Below are positions 17,088 through 25,309 of a DNA stretch of 64,000 nt, piece after piece. Source of the DNA: CAIMWS01 sp964409245 (GTDB lineage Bacteria > Verrucomicrobiota > Verrucomicrobiia > Limisphaerales > UBA1319); NCBI GenBank assembly GCA_964409245.1, contig CAYPCQ010000025.1, forward strand, positions 1 through 64,000. Direction: 5' to 3'. Positions within the stretch are counted from its first letter, which is position 1. Every line of letters begins with the position of its first letter. Both the position numbers and the translations under genes were made by a program. The notes under the pieces were generated by a model. That model saw nothing but the letters and a program-made list of their open reading frames with translations. It was not told the origin of the DNA and ran no database searches.

Positions 17088-18077
17088 ATGGAACCTGGCA
17101 ACCTGCACCATCAAAAATCGGACCAATCCCACGCCTTCCGGGTGGGCTTCTTCATGCTGTTCGGCCTGTTTGTGACCGGCATCCTGATCCTGGTCTTCGC
17201 CGGCAAGGAAAATGTCTTTTCCTGGGGCATGGCCACCATCTCGCTGCGCACCACGGATTGCGGCGACCTGAAGCGCGGGGCGGATGTGCGCCTTTCCGGG
17301 TGCCGGATCGGCTTCGTGCAGGATTTCGAGTGGAAGGACCAGGCCGTGGTGATCTCCATCAAGTATGACAACCGGAAGTATCCCCTCTATCCCGAATACG
17401 AATTCTCGATTGATTTTGCCGGCATCCTGGGGGAGAGCTACATCCTGATCAAACCGCCGCCCGATGGCGTGGTGACCAGCCCGCTGACCACCGGCCACGT
17501 CGTGAAGAATTGCCGGGGCGTGTTCAACATCCAGGACGCCGCGCGCAATGTGATGGACCTCATCAAGGATTTCGGCGGGGTTTTGAACAGCGTGACCGGG
17601 GTGGTCAAGCGGATCGACCACATGCTGGTCACCACCCAAAACCTCGAGGGGTTGACCACCATTGTCAGCAATGCCGCGGTGCTGACGGCCAAGGCGCCGC
17701 TGGCCCTGGACAAGCTGGATGGCCTCATCACGGTCAACAGCAACGCGCTGAACCTGGCGATCAGCAACCTGCCGCCGCTGTCGAGCAAAGGGGTGTATAT
17801 CGCCTCCCAGCTGGAAGAGCTGCTGCGCAACCACCGTCCGGAGATCGAGTCCATCGTCACCAACCTCGATTTGTCCAGCCAGAACACGCGGCAGCTGCTG
17901 GGCAGCCTGGTGGGCGGCGAGGGCGTGGTGGCGAGCCTGCTGACGAACCAGATGTGGCAATCGAACTTTACTTTGCTGGTGAGTAATTTAACCTTGTTAA
18001 GCAGGAACATTAACCAGCACGGGCTGCCATACAAGCCGCGAGGATGGACTGACCCGGGCGCACAGAAAGGGAAGTAA
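17088..18077 (+). CDS. MCE/MlaD family protein (third)
   Basis: The start at 17088 (MEPGNLHHQKSD) fits the operon spacing; the longer frame overlaps mlaF. The 329-residue protein has a TM helix (about 16-39) and an MCE domain (TTDCGDLKRGADVRLSGCRIGFVQDFEW, FSIDFAGILGESYILIKPP). A helical tail with leucine-rich repeats of NA.L..A.L follows. Three different MCE proteins in one operon suggest a hetero-oligomeric or stacked ring. The stop codon abuts the next ATG (TAAATG). Confidence 0.83.
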   Translation: MEPGNLHHQKSDQSHAFRVGFFMLFGLFVTGILILVFAGKENVFSWGMATISLRTTDCGDLKRGADVRLSGCRIGFVQDFEWKDQAVVISIKYDNRKYPLYPEYEFSIDFAGILGESYILIKPPPDGVVTSPLTTGHVVKNCRGVFNIQDAARNVMDLIKDFGGVLNSVTGVVKRIDHMLVTTQNLEGLTTIVSNAAVLTAKAPLALDKLDGLITVNSNALNLAISNLPPLSSKGVYIASQLEELLRNHRPEIESIVTNLDLSSQNTRQLLGSLVGGEGVVASLLTNQMWQSNFTLLVSNLTLLSRNINQHGLPYKPRGWTDPGAQKGK

Positions 18078-19097
18078 ATGGCCACGGGCGGAATTTGGGT
18101 GTTGCGGATATTTTTTTTACTGTTATGCATCACCGGCGGTTATGCGATCGAGGAGGTTCAACCGGTGATAATCCACGGCGGGCCCCTCGCGGGCATTGGC
18201 ATCGGCTTTGGCTTCGGCGGCCTGATGATTGCGCTGGACGAAATGCTCAAGGGCTTTTCGCTGCGGGCCTTCTCGGCCGCCACGTTCGGCCTGGTCCTGG
18301 GCACGCTGATCGCGTGGATGATCGACAATTCCAAGCTGTTCATGTTCGCCGACCAGCCCGTCCAATGGATCATCCGCCTGAGCGTCTTCGTCTTTTTTGG
18401 CTATATCGGCATGATCCTGGCCATGCGCAGCAACAAGGAGGATTTTTACCTGATCATTCCGTTCGTGCGCTTCTCCTCCCAAAACCGGCCGGACAACCTG
18501 CTCCTGTTGGATACGAGCGCCATTATTGACGGCCGGGTGGCGGACCTGATCGAGGCCCGGTTTGTGGAAGGGGTGGTGGTGGTGCCGCGCTTCGTGCTGA
18601 AGGAGCTGCAGCAAATCGCCGATTCAAAGGATCCCATCAAGCGCGCCCGGGGCCGCCGCGGCTTGGATATGCTCAACCGGATCCAGCGCAACACGAAAAA
18701 CGAGGTCAAAATCCACGAGAGCGACATCCTCAACGAAACCGAGGTGGACGCCAAGCTGATCCGGCTGGCGCGCATGCTCAACGCCAAGCTCTACACCACC
18801 GATTACAACCTGAGCAAGATCGCCTCACTCCAGTCGGTCAACCACGTCAACCTCCACGAACTGACCGTGGCGCTCAAGCCGGTGACTCTGCCGGGCGAGG
18901 TCTTGAACCTTAAGATTGTGCGCGAAGGCAAGGACAAAGGCCAGGGAGTGGGATATATGCAGGATGGCACCATGGTGGTGGTCAACCAGGCGCAGCACCT
19001 CGTCGGGCAGCCGGTGGAAGCCACGGTTTTGAGTTTGCTCCAGACCAGCGCGGGGGTTATCATCTTCGCCGATGTCAAACCACCCGGCGCCGGTTGA
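18078..19097 (+). CDS. YacL-like membrane PIN-TRAM protein
   Basis: The 339-residue protein has four N-terminal hydrophobic segments (residues ~5-115), then a PIN nuclease domain (LLLLDTSAIIDGRVADLIEA, VPRFVLKELQQIAD, NETEVDAKLIRLARML, AKLYTTDYNLSKIA) that keeps the acidic metal ligands. A C-terminal TRAM domain (GEVLNLKIVREGKDKGQGVGYMQDG) is typical of RNA binding. This is the architecture of Bacillus YacL, a membrane-linked PIN-TRAM protein whose substrate is uncertain. It follows the third mce gene with no gap, so it is probably co-transcribed; a functional tie to lipid transport is not established. Confidence 0.86.
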   Translation: MATGGIWVLRIFFLLLCITGGYAIEEVQPVIIHGGPLAGIGIGFGFGGLMIALDEMLKGFSLRAFSAATFGLVLGTLIAWMIDNSKLFMFADQPVQWIIRLSVFVFFGYIGMILAMRSNKEDFYLIIPFVRFSSQNRPDNLLLLDTSAIIDGRVADLIEARFVEGVVVVPRFVLKELQQIADSKDPIKRARGRRGLDMLNRIQRNTKNEVKIHESDILNETEVDAKLIRLARMLNAKLYTTDYNLSKIASLQSVNHVNLHELTVALKPVTLPGEVLNLKIVREGKDKGQGVGYMQDGTMVVVNQAQHLVGQPVEATVLSLLQTSAGVIIFADVKPPGAG

Positions 19098-19120
19098 CGC
19101 CGCCAGGAGAAGGTTCTGTT

Positions 19121-20701
19121 ATGAAACAACCATCCGGCAGGCTCGGCTCCGCGCTGCTGGGCGGGGTGCTGGCGGCCTCCATCCTCCTGGCTGCCGGCTT
19201 CGCCCGCCGGGATTCCCAACCCCGCATCCGGGCGGCTGAAACTGCCCCGCTGGAGGCCGCCAAATCCCGCGGCCTGCGGATCCGGGAGCCGGCGGTGGCG
19301 GGCCTGTTTTACCCGCTGGACCAAGCCGAGCTTGCCCGGGCCATCGATGAATACCTGGCCGCCGCACCGGCGGGAACCACCGGGCAGCTGCGGGCCTTGA
19401 TTTGCCCGCACGCGGGCTACCGCTATTCGGGCGCGACGGCCGCCTGCGGCTACAAGCTGGCCCAAGGCCGGGATTTCCAGACCGTATTCCTGCTGTCGCC
19501 CAGCCATTACGCCGCCTTTGAAGGAGCGTTCGTCCCTTCCGCGGACGCCTATCGGACGCCCCTGGGTTTGGTGGAGTTGTCGCCCGTGCTCAAGGAGCTG
19601 GCCCAAAGGCCCCCCTTTGTCAGCGAGGCGAAAGGCCGGGTGCAGCGGCCGGCCTGGCAGCGGGAATCACCCAAAGCGGCTCCGCCGCCGGGCGAGGATA
19701 CGCCCGACACTTGGGAACACGCAGCGGAGGTCCAGGTGCCTTTCCTGCAACGCGTGCTGCCCCGCTTCCAGCTGGCGCCGGTGATTTTTGGGGAAGTATC
19801 CCCGGAGGCGGTGGCGAAGACTTTGGCCAACCATCTGGATGGCTCGGCACTGGTGGTGGCCAGCACGGATTTGAGCCATTATCATCCGGCCAGCGAAGCC
19901 AAAAGCCTGGACCAGCGCTGCCTTAAAGCCATCCTTGATTTGGACGTGGAACAGATGGCCGCCCAGGAGGCCTGCGGCAAGGGGCCGGTGCTGGCCCTGC
20001 TCCATCTGGCCCGCCTGCGCCACTGGCAGCCGGTGCTGCTGCAATACCGGCACAGCGGCGAGGTGTCCGGTGATGGGCACTCCGTGGTGGGGTATGCAGC
20101 GGTCGCCTTCTTCAGCCAGGAAGCCCCGGCTTATTCGGCAGACGACCAAAAACGGCTGCTGGAGCTGGCCCGCAAAACCCTCGTGGAAGGGGCGGCCGGC
20201 GGCTCCCCCAAGGAGCCGGCCCCGGAAAGCTTCCCGGCCCGGCTGCGGGAGCCTAAAGGATGCTTTGTCACGCTGTCCAGCCGGGGCGAGCTGCGCGGTT
20301 GCATCGGCCATATCCTGCCCCAGCAGCCGCTTTACCTGGCGGTCATGGAAAACGCGCGCAACGCCGCCCTGCGCGATCCGCGGTTCCCGCCGGTGAAGGC
20401 TGGGGAAGCCGGGGGGCTGCGCATCGAAATCAGCGTGCTCACCGAGCCCCAACCGCTCGTTTTCAGTTCCCCCGCGGATCTGCTGGCCAAGCTGCGGCCA
20501 GGAGTGGACGGCGTGCTGCTGCAGATCGGTGGGAGGGGCGCCACCTACCTGCCGCAGGTGTGGAGCCAGATTCCTGATAAAACCGGATTTCTCGACTCGC
20601 TTTCGCTCAAAGCCGGCTGCGAAGCCGGTGCCTGGCGCCAGCCTGGCGTGCGGGTGCAAACCTATCAAGCAGAGGCTTTCCATGAACCGGCGCAGCCCTG
20701 A
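19121..20701 (+). CDS. Fused AmmeMemoRadiSam proteins B (Memo) and A (AMMECR1)
   Basis: The ATG at 19121 has AGGAGAAGG ten bases upstream and is preferred to the TTG at 19094. The 526-residue protein has a hydrophobic N-terminus (about 10-27) that may export or anchor it. A Memo domain (about 50-330) follows with the metal-site motifs CPHAGYRYSG, SPSHY, EHAAEVQVPFLQ and STDLSHYH. A linker leads to an AMMECR1 domain (about 345-515: CFVTLSSRGELRGCIGHILP, DPRFPPV, LRIEISVLTEPQPL). These two families usually occur as separate genes beside a radical SAM enzyme; here they are fused and no radical SAM gene is in the window. Biochemical role unknown. Confidence 0.87.
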   Translation: MKQPSGRLGSALLGGVLAASILLAAGFARRDSQPRIRAAETAPLEAAKSRGLRIREPAVAGLFYPLDQAELARAIDEYLAAAPAGTTGQLRALICPHAGYRYSGATAACGYKLAQGRDFQTVFLLSPSHYAAFEGAFVPSADAYRTPLGLVELSPVLKELAQRPPFVSEAKGRVQRPAWQRESPKAAPPPGEDTPDTWEHAAEVQVPFLQRVLPRFQLAPVIFGEVSPEAVAKTLANHLDGSALVVASTDLSHYHPASEAKSLDQRCLKAILDLDVEQMAAQEACGKGPVLALLHLARLRHWQPVLLQYRHSGEVSGDGHSVVGYAAVAFFSQEAPAYSADDQKRLLELARKTLVEGAAGGSPKEPAPESFPARLREPKGCFVTLSSRGELRGCIGHILPQQPLYLAVMENARNAALRDPRFPPVKAGEAGGLRIEISVLTEPQPLVFSSPADLLAKLRPGVDGVLLQIGGRGATYLPQVWSQIPDKTGFLDSLSLKAGCEAGAWRQPGVRVQTYQAEAFHEPAQP

Positions 20702-20788
20702 AGCAAGGACGGCTGAGCCATGGCAGGGGCTGCCTTTCCGGCCGTTCTTGGTTCTGGAATATGAACCGGGTGCGGATGGCGGCGGCTT

Positions 20789-23326
20789 TTACGGTTTGGC
20801 GGAGGGGGGGATTTCGCTTGTGGCAGGCAAGGCTGGCGCTGCGTCTTCGCGCCAGGGAACCTCGTAAACCGGAACGGGTTTGAGGAAGCCTTTAACATGC
20901 ACCGGCACCAGCGGCACACAGCTCCGGGCCAGTTCCGGATTCTCCGCCTGCAGGGAAGCGAAGGTGGTGGCGCTGATGATGATGCGCCCCCGGCCGGAAA
21001 CGCCCTCCAGGCGGCTGGCCAGGTTCACCTCCCGGCCGAACACGGTGTAATTCACCTGGGTCTGGTCCGAGCCCATCAGCCCTGCGGTGACAGTTCCGGT
21101 ATTGATGCCGGTGCCTAAAGAGAGCACGGCGAGCGGAGGCAGGGGCGGCTGGCCAGTGGAGGTCCGGACCAGGTTTTCCGCCTGCCGCCGCTGGTTTTCG
21201 GCTTCGCGTTCGAGATTGAGCCGGTGCATGGCTCGCTGGGCCGCGATGGCGGCGCGGACGGCATCAACCGCATGGTGGGGATTGGTGGTGGGCGCCCCCC
21301 AGAAGGCCATGACGCAATCCCCGATGTATTTGTCGAAGGTGCCCCGATTATTGATGACGTGCCCCACCACCGTGGTCAGAAACAGGTTTACCGTGGCCAG
21401 CACTTCGCGCGCCTGCTCGTCATAAACCGCGGCCGCCTCGCGGCCGCTGAGGTTCCGCTCGCGCACATAATCATCGGCCCGGGCCTGGCTTTGGTCGGTC
21501 ATTTCGGTGAAGCCGCGCACATCGGAAAAGAGCACGGTGACTTCCCGCCGCGCTCCGCCCAAGGCCAGGGATTCCGCGCTCAGCAGTTCGTCCACCACGT
21601 TGGGGGAAACCACCTTTTCAAAAATGGATTTGATGCGGCGCCGTTCTTTCTGCTCCCTTACAACCCGGTGGGTGATGGTGCAGACGTGGGTCATCAGCAG
21701 CCCGCCCAGCACGGGCATGGCCACCGGCAGCCACCAGCGCAGCCAGGCATAAGCCAGCACCGCCACGCCAAAATAGGCCGCGATGATCAGCAACACCCAG
21801 CCGAACGCCGCCAGCGCGCGCAAATTGTAGGTGAGCCAGGCAGAGGTCAAGGCCGGCAGGATGATCAGCAGGAGCAGCACCGGCAGCGGGAATTGGCGGA
21901 TGAACCAGCCGCGGATCAGCGAATCGGCCACGTTCCAATGGCAGCTGACGTAAAGGGTGTTCATGCCCAGCGGGGTTGGACCCTGATCGCGCACATTGCT
22001 GCCGGATAGCACGGACCCAATCACCACCAGCTTGCCTTTGAACGGTTGGTCATCGGGGAGGTTCAAGAGGCGGTCTTTTTGTAATTGCTGCAAGACATTG
22101 CTGAAGACCAGGCTGGCGTTGGTGCTATTACGGATCGCGTCGAATTGCAGGACCAAGCCGTAAGCCATCCGCGTCAAATCTGCGTCATGCCAGGCAGTTT
22201 TCCAATCCACCAGCAGGTTACCCTGGCGGTCAATGGGCAGCACCCGGCTCACGCCGTTGGTTCCGGGCAATATTATTTTGCCCGCCTGATCAACCTGCGC
22301 GCGATCCAAGTCCAAGCCGAGGAATCGGGCGCCCAAGACTATCCCCATATTCCATACCCGGTGCATCGTGTACGGTTTGGCCCGGCGCGCCAGCATGGCT
22401 TCCGCGGCTTGGCGCTGGTCCGCGCTTAAGCGCTGGAGATCCACCTGATAAAATTCCTGGAGGCAGTATTTGCCATCCTGGCCAATTGGCACCACGAGCC
22501 GGTTGGTTTTGCCCGCCTCCACGCGGGAGAAAACGATCTGGTTGGTTTCGATTTCGTATTTCGCATTCAGATAGCCTTCATTTTCCACGATTTCTTTAAG
22601 GGTGGGTTCCCAAATGGGAAGGTCCGTGAAGGGTTTGATGCGGCGCAGGATGCCGCCCCGGTCAGGAAAGGAGGAGATATCCGCGATGCCCGCCGCGTTG
22701 GTCCGAAAATAGGAATCCGGAAGCAGGTTTTCCTCCGAATTGGCCGCCAGGATCACATTGCCGGCCTGGCGGTTGGCAATGGTAAAAAATTCATCCGATT
22801 CCACGCTCACCCCGGGGATATCGGGCAGTTTTTCGGGGGCAATGGGCGAGTATGGAATGGGTATGAGTTTTTTGATTTCTGCCGGGGAGAAGCCCAGCTT
22901 GGAGGCGTCCGTCAATGGCATTGGCACGGCGGGATTATCAGGATGGCGCTCGGCGAACATCACGTCAAAAGCCACCGTATGCGCGCCTTGGGCCTTCAAC
23001 TCACGCACAATGCGGCCATGCAAATGCCTTGGATAAGGCCAATCGGCCCGGAATACGGTGCCAGTCGTTCCTTCCCGCAAGGCCCCTTTGCCTAGCCAAT
23101 CCCGGGTGAACTCATCCACGGCTACCACGGCCAAATTCGTGGAAAGCGGCGGGGAATGCCTGCGGGCAATCTGCACCCGCCAATCGTAACTGATATTCTC
23201 GAGCTGATTGATGAAAAAACCGGGCCAGTAGTGGGCAATGGCCTGCAACACCACCAAGACGCCCAACACCACCAAGGTCATCACCCAAGGCAGGTTGATG
23301 CGCGCGGTTTTGGTTTTTTCACCCAT
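20789..23326 (-). CDS. CHASE2-domain adenylate/guanylate cyclase (class III)
   Basis: The 845-residue membrane protein begins with a TM helix (about 15-32), then a periplasmic CHASE2 sensor (about 35-440: YDWRVQIARRHSP, VAFDVMFAER, GRILRRIKPF type motifs). Two or three TM helices lie near 465-555. A cytoplasmic class III cyclase domain (about 590-820) includes EVTVLFSDVRGFTEMTD, GTFDKYIGDCVMAFWGAP, GINTGTVTAGLMGSDQ and VNYTVFGREVNLASRLE. Both metal-binding aspartates are present, so activity is likely. It lies downstream of a FecR-domain gene, a frequent pairing. The ATG at 23326 sits only six bases beyond a terminator-like hairpin and has no Shine-Dalgarno. Confidence 0.9.
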   Translation of the reverse strand: MGEKTKTARINLPWVMTLVVLGVLVVLQAIAHYWPGFFINQLENISYDWRVQIARRHSPPLSTNLAVVAVDEFTRDWLGKGALREGTTGTVFRADWPYPRHLHGRIVRELKAQGAHTVAFDVMFAERHPDNPAVPMPLTDASKLGFSPAEIKKLIPIPYSPIAPEKLPDIPGVSVESDEFFTIANRQAGNVILAANSEENLLPDSYFRTNAAGIADISSFPDRGGILRRIKPFTDLPIWEPTLKEIVENEGYLNAKYEIETNQIVFSRVEAGKTNRLVVPIGQDGKYCLQEFYQVDLQRLSADQRQAAEAMLARRAKPYTMHRVWNMGIVLGARFLGLDLDRAQVDQAGKIILPGTNGVSRVLPIDRQGNLLVDWKTAWHDADLTRMAYGLVLQFDAIRNSTNASLVFSNVLQQLQKDRLLNLPDDQPFKGKLVVIGSVLSGSNVRDQGPTPLGMNTLYVSCHWNVADSLIRGWFIRQFPLPVLLLLIILPALTSAWLTYNLRALAAFGWVLLIIAAYFGVAVLAYAWLRWWLPVAMPVLGGLLMTHVCTITHRVVREQKERRRIKSIFEKVVSPNVVDELLSAESLALGGARREVTVLFSDVRGFTEMTDQSQARADDYVRERNLSGREAAAVYDEQAREVLATVNLFLTTVVGHVINNRGTFDKYIGDCVMAFWGAPTTNPHHAVDAVRAAIAAQRAMHRLNLEREAENQRRQAENLVRTSTGQPPLPPLAVLSLGTGINTGTVTAGLMGSDQTQVNYTVFGREVNLASRLEGVSGRGRIIISATTFASLQAENPELARSCVPLVPVHVKGFLKPVPVYEVPWREDAAPALPATSEIPPSAKP

Positions 23327-23332
23327 GAAGCC

Positions 23333-23367
23333 AAAAACCCAGAGCGGCTTGGTGCCACTCTGGGTTT
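23333..23367 (-). terminator. Rho-independent terminator between FecR gene and cyclase
   Basis: On the minus strand the stem AAACCCAGAGTGGC, loop ACCAA and complementary arm GCCGCTCTGGGTTT is followed by further Ts. It ends the fecR-like transcript but abuts the cyclase start, so it could act as an attenuator. Confidence 0.8.
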
Positions 23368-23399
23368 CGTTTAAAACCTTTATCCTAACCGGTTTTCAT

Positions 23400-24254
23400 T
23401 TACTGGGGCGGCGGATTACCACCGGTCGGCGGATTACTACCGGTCGGCGCATTGCCACTAGGGCTGATCGGCGACGTCGGCGGGTTCGGCGGATTTTGGT
23501 CAGGGGGCGTCGTCGTCTCGTCAGTTGGAGGTGTAGTGGGAGGAACTGTGGGTTCAACCTTAATGGTCTCACCGTTGTCCGTCAAAATCGTGTTCACCAC
23601 ATCCCGGAAGACAGTTCCCTGCTGGGTTACCCCGGCGGGAGTGGGACCGACTGTCGGTGGGGCACCGGCAACACCGGCGGTGAAGGTCTGGCCCGCGTTC
23701 ACGGTGCCGCTCCAGATAACTGTTCCGGTGGGGCCGGTCAGGGTGATCAAGACCGTGCCTTGGAACACATGCACGATACCCCGCGTGCTGATGTCGTAAG
23801 TGGTGCCGCGGATGCCAACCGTGCCAGTAGGAATCTTAACCTCGTACTTCGAGGCGGCCGCCAGTTTCTTCACGTTGCCCAAAATACGACCGTTTTTGAG
23901 GTCGAGCAGGGTCTGAACCACCGCGCCACCATCGGCGGTTTCATCATAAAGCAGTTTTTCCAAGGAAAGGGTGGTCTCTTCAGTCACTCGCACCACCGGG
24001 CCGTTTTGCTTCAGATAGAGATCCACGACGGCACCCAGTGCGGTTTTGATCACGGCTCCAGGCCCGAGGATTTTACCCACGGTTAAATTCGCCCACGGGC
24101 CGCCCGCCTCTTGAAATTGTGCGGTTCCCCGGACGGACTGAACTTTGGCGGACCCGGACTTGCTTTGAGCTTCGGCAGTTATGGCTGCTGACGCAATAAA
24201 AAGAGCGGCGCCATAAGCTGCCCACTTCAGAAAAAGGCTTCTCTCGCGTTTCAT
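23400..24254 (-). CDS. Secreted FecR-domain protein with Pro-rich tail
   Basis: The start at 24254 (MKRERSLFLKWAAYG) gives a good signal peptide ending ITAEA. The 284-residue product has a FecR domain (about 30-165: SVRGTAQFQEAGGPWANLTVGKILGPGAVIKTALGA as a first half, then KNGRILGNVKKLAAASKYEVKIPTGTVGIRGTTYDI). A disordered tail rich in Pro/Thr with NPPTG/NAPTG repeats follows. In other genomes similar FecR-domain proteins sit beside CHASE2 cyclases, as here, and may feed a periplasmic signal to the sensor. A terminator follows its stop codon. Confidence 0.85.
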   Translation of the reverse strand: MKRERSLFLKWAAYGAALFIASAAITAEAQSKSGSAKVQSVRGTAQFQEAGGPWANLTVGKILGPGAVIKTALGAVVDLYLKQNGPVVRVTEETTLSLEKLLYDETADGGAVVQTLLDLKNGRILGNVKKLAAASKYEVKIPTGTVGIRGTTYDISTRGIVHVFQGTVLITLTGPTGTVIWSGTVNAGQTFTAGVAGAPPTVGPTPAGVTQQGTVFRDVVNTILTDNGETIKVEPTVPPTTPPTDETTTPPDQNPPNPPTSPISPSGNAPTGSNPPTGGNPPPQ

Positions 24255-24454
24255 AATTTTAATCCAATAGGTACAGTTTCCACAAACACTTTGCGCCAAG
24301 TCTAAGCACTGAGGCGGGGATGTCAACCGGATATTTAATTTTTTACGGCATTTTCAAAATTTCCCGGCCCACTGCTCAGTTAGACCACTTGTTCACATCC
24401 TATCGGGGACCAAGCCGGTTCGCAAGTAACTTTCAAATAGTTCTTTGGGAAACT

Positions 24455-25309
24455 TTAAAAGGCGGCATCGGTGACGGCTTTAACGATATATTTCGCTTTG
24501 ATTTCCGCCAAATGAACTTGCCGGGAACCGAGTTGGGCGGCGAGTTTTTCCAAAACCGGTGATTTATTCCAACGGTTCGCCACATCCACGATCACCGATG
24601 GCACCTGGTCTTGGCGGATTTGGCCGGCGAGATTCAGGAGTTCAACCCAGGGGGGATGGCCCGGAACCAGGGGAACATTGGCTTCCCCATCGGAGAGCAG
24701 GATGAGCGTGGGTTTGATTTCCGGATGTTTAAGCCGTTCATTGCGAATAAGTTGCCAGGATGCGGACAGGCCCAGGGCCAGCGGGGTGGCGCCGCCTGCC
24801 GGCAGCCATGCCAGCCGTTCCCTGGCCAGGTGGATGCTATGGGTGGGGGGCAAAACCACGGTGGCACACTCCCCGCCGAAGGCCACCAAAGCCACCTGAT
24901 TCCGGTTTTGGTAGGCTTGGTGCAACATGGCCAGGACGGCTCCTTTGGCAGCCCGGAGCCTTTGGTGCAAACGGGTGGCCATGGAATCCGAGGCATCCAC
25001 CACGAACACCAGGAGGCGGTCACACGTCCGATAACGCAATTTTTTACGCCAATCGGCCCGGATTACCCGGGAATCCGGGCTTGGCTCAACGATGCGGCGC
25101 AGCGCTGAGGCGCGCAAAGTGGCAGCCCATGCGAGGTCAAAGCCGTGCTCCCCGGGCTTGATGGGACCGGCTTTGAGGTAACGGCCCGTGCGGGCGGCGA
25201 TCCGGGTCCGGGTCCGGCGGGCGGGGTCCAATCCCCCCGGGGCCAGATCCTCCAAGTCCAATTCCGCACAGCTTATTTGCTGATCGGGCTGGACGGCTGT
25301 TTCAAGCTC
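24455..25309 (-). CDS. chlD: Chelatase D-type VWA domain reached by -1 frameshift from the ChlI-like frame
   Basis: The frame has no plausible start codon of its own: upstream of 25309 it is a non-coding-looking shadow. After a -1 slip on the A run at 25310-25318 it continues the ChlI-like product for 284 codons, giving a 671-residue protein. The first ~100 residues are the basic linker usual in ChlD/BchD (LDPARRTRTRIAART, ADWRKKLRYR). A VWA domain follows with a complete MIDAS: DASDS (Asp492 of the fusion), Thr in GGATPLAL, Asp in LSDGEANVP. ChlD forms the platform ring with ChlI in Mg or Co chelatases. No large chelatase subunit is in the window. Confidence 0.8.
   Translation of the reverse strand, partial: ELETAVQPDQQISCAELDLEDLAPGGLDPARRTRTRIAARTGRYLKAGPIKPGEHGFDLAWAATLRASALRRIVEPSPDSRVIRADWRKKLRYRTCDRLLVFVVDASDSMATRLHQRLRAAKGAVLAMLHQAYQNRNQVALVAFGGECATVVLPPTHSIHLARERLAWLPAGGATPLALGLSASWQLIRNERLKHPEIKPTLILLSDGEANVPLVPGHPPWVELLNLAGQIRQDQVPSVIVDVANRWNKSPVLEKLAAQLGSRQVHLAEIKAKYIVKAVTDAAF

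Noticed and set aside
15203..17101. 632-codon minus-strand ORF across mlaD, mlaE and mlaF
   Set aside because: Histidine/Glu/Gln-rich shadow of three well-supported genes on the plus strand.
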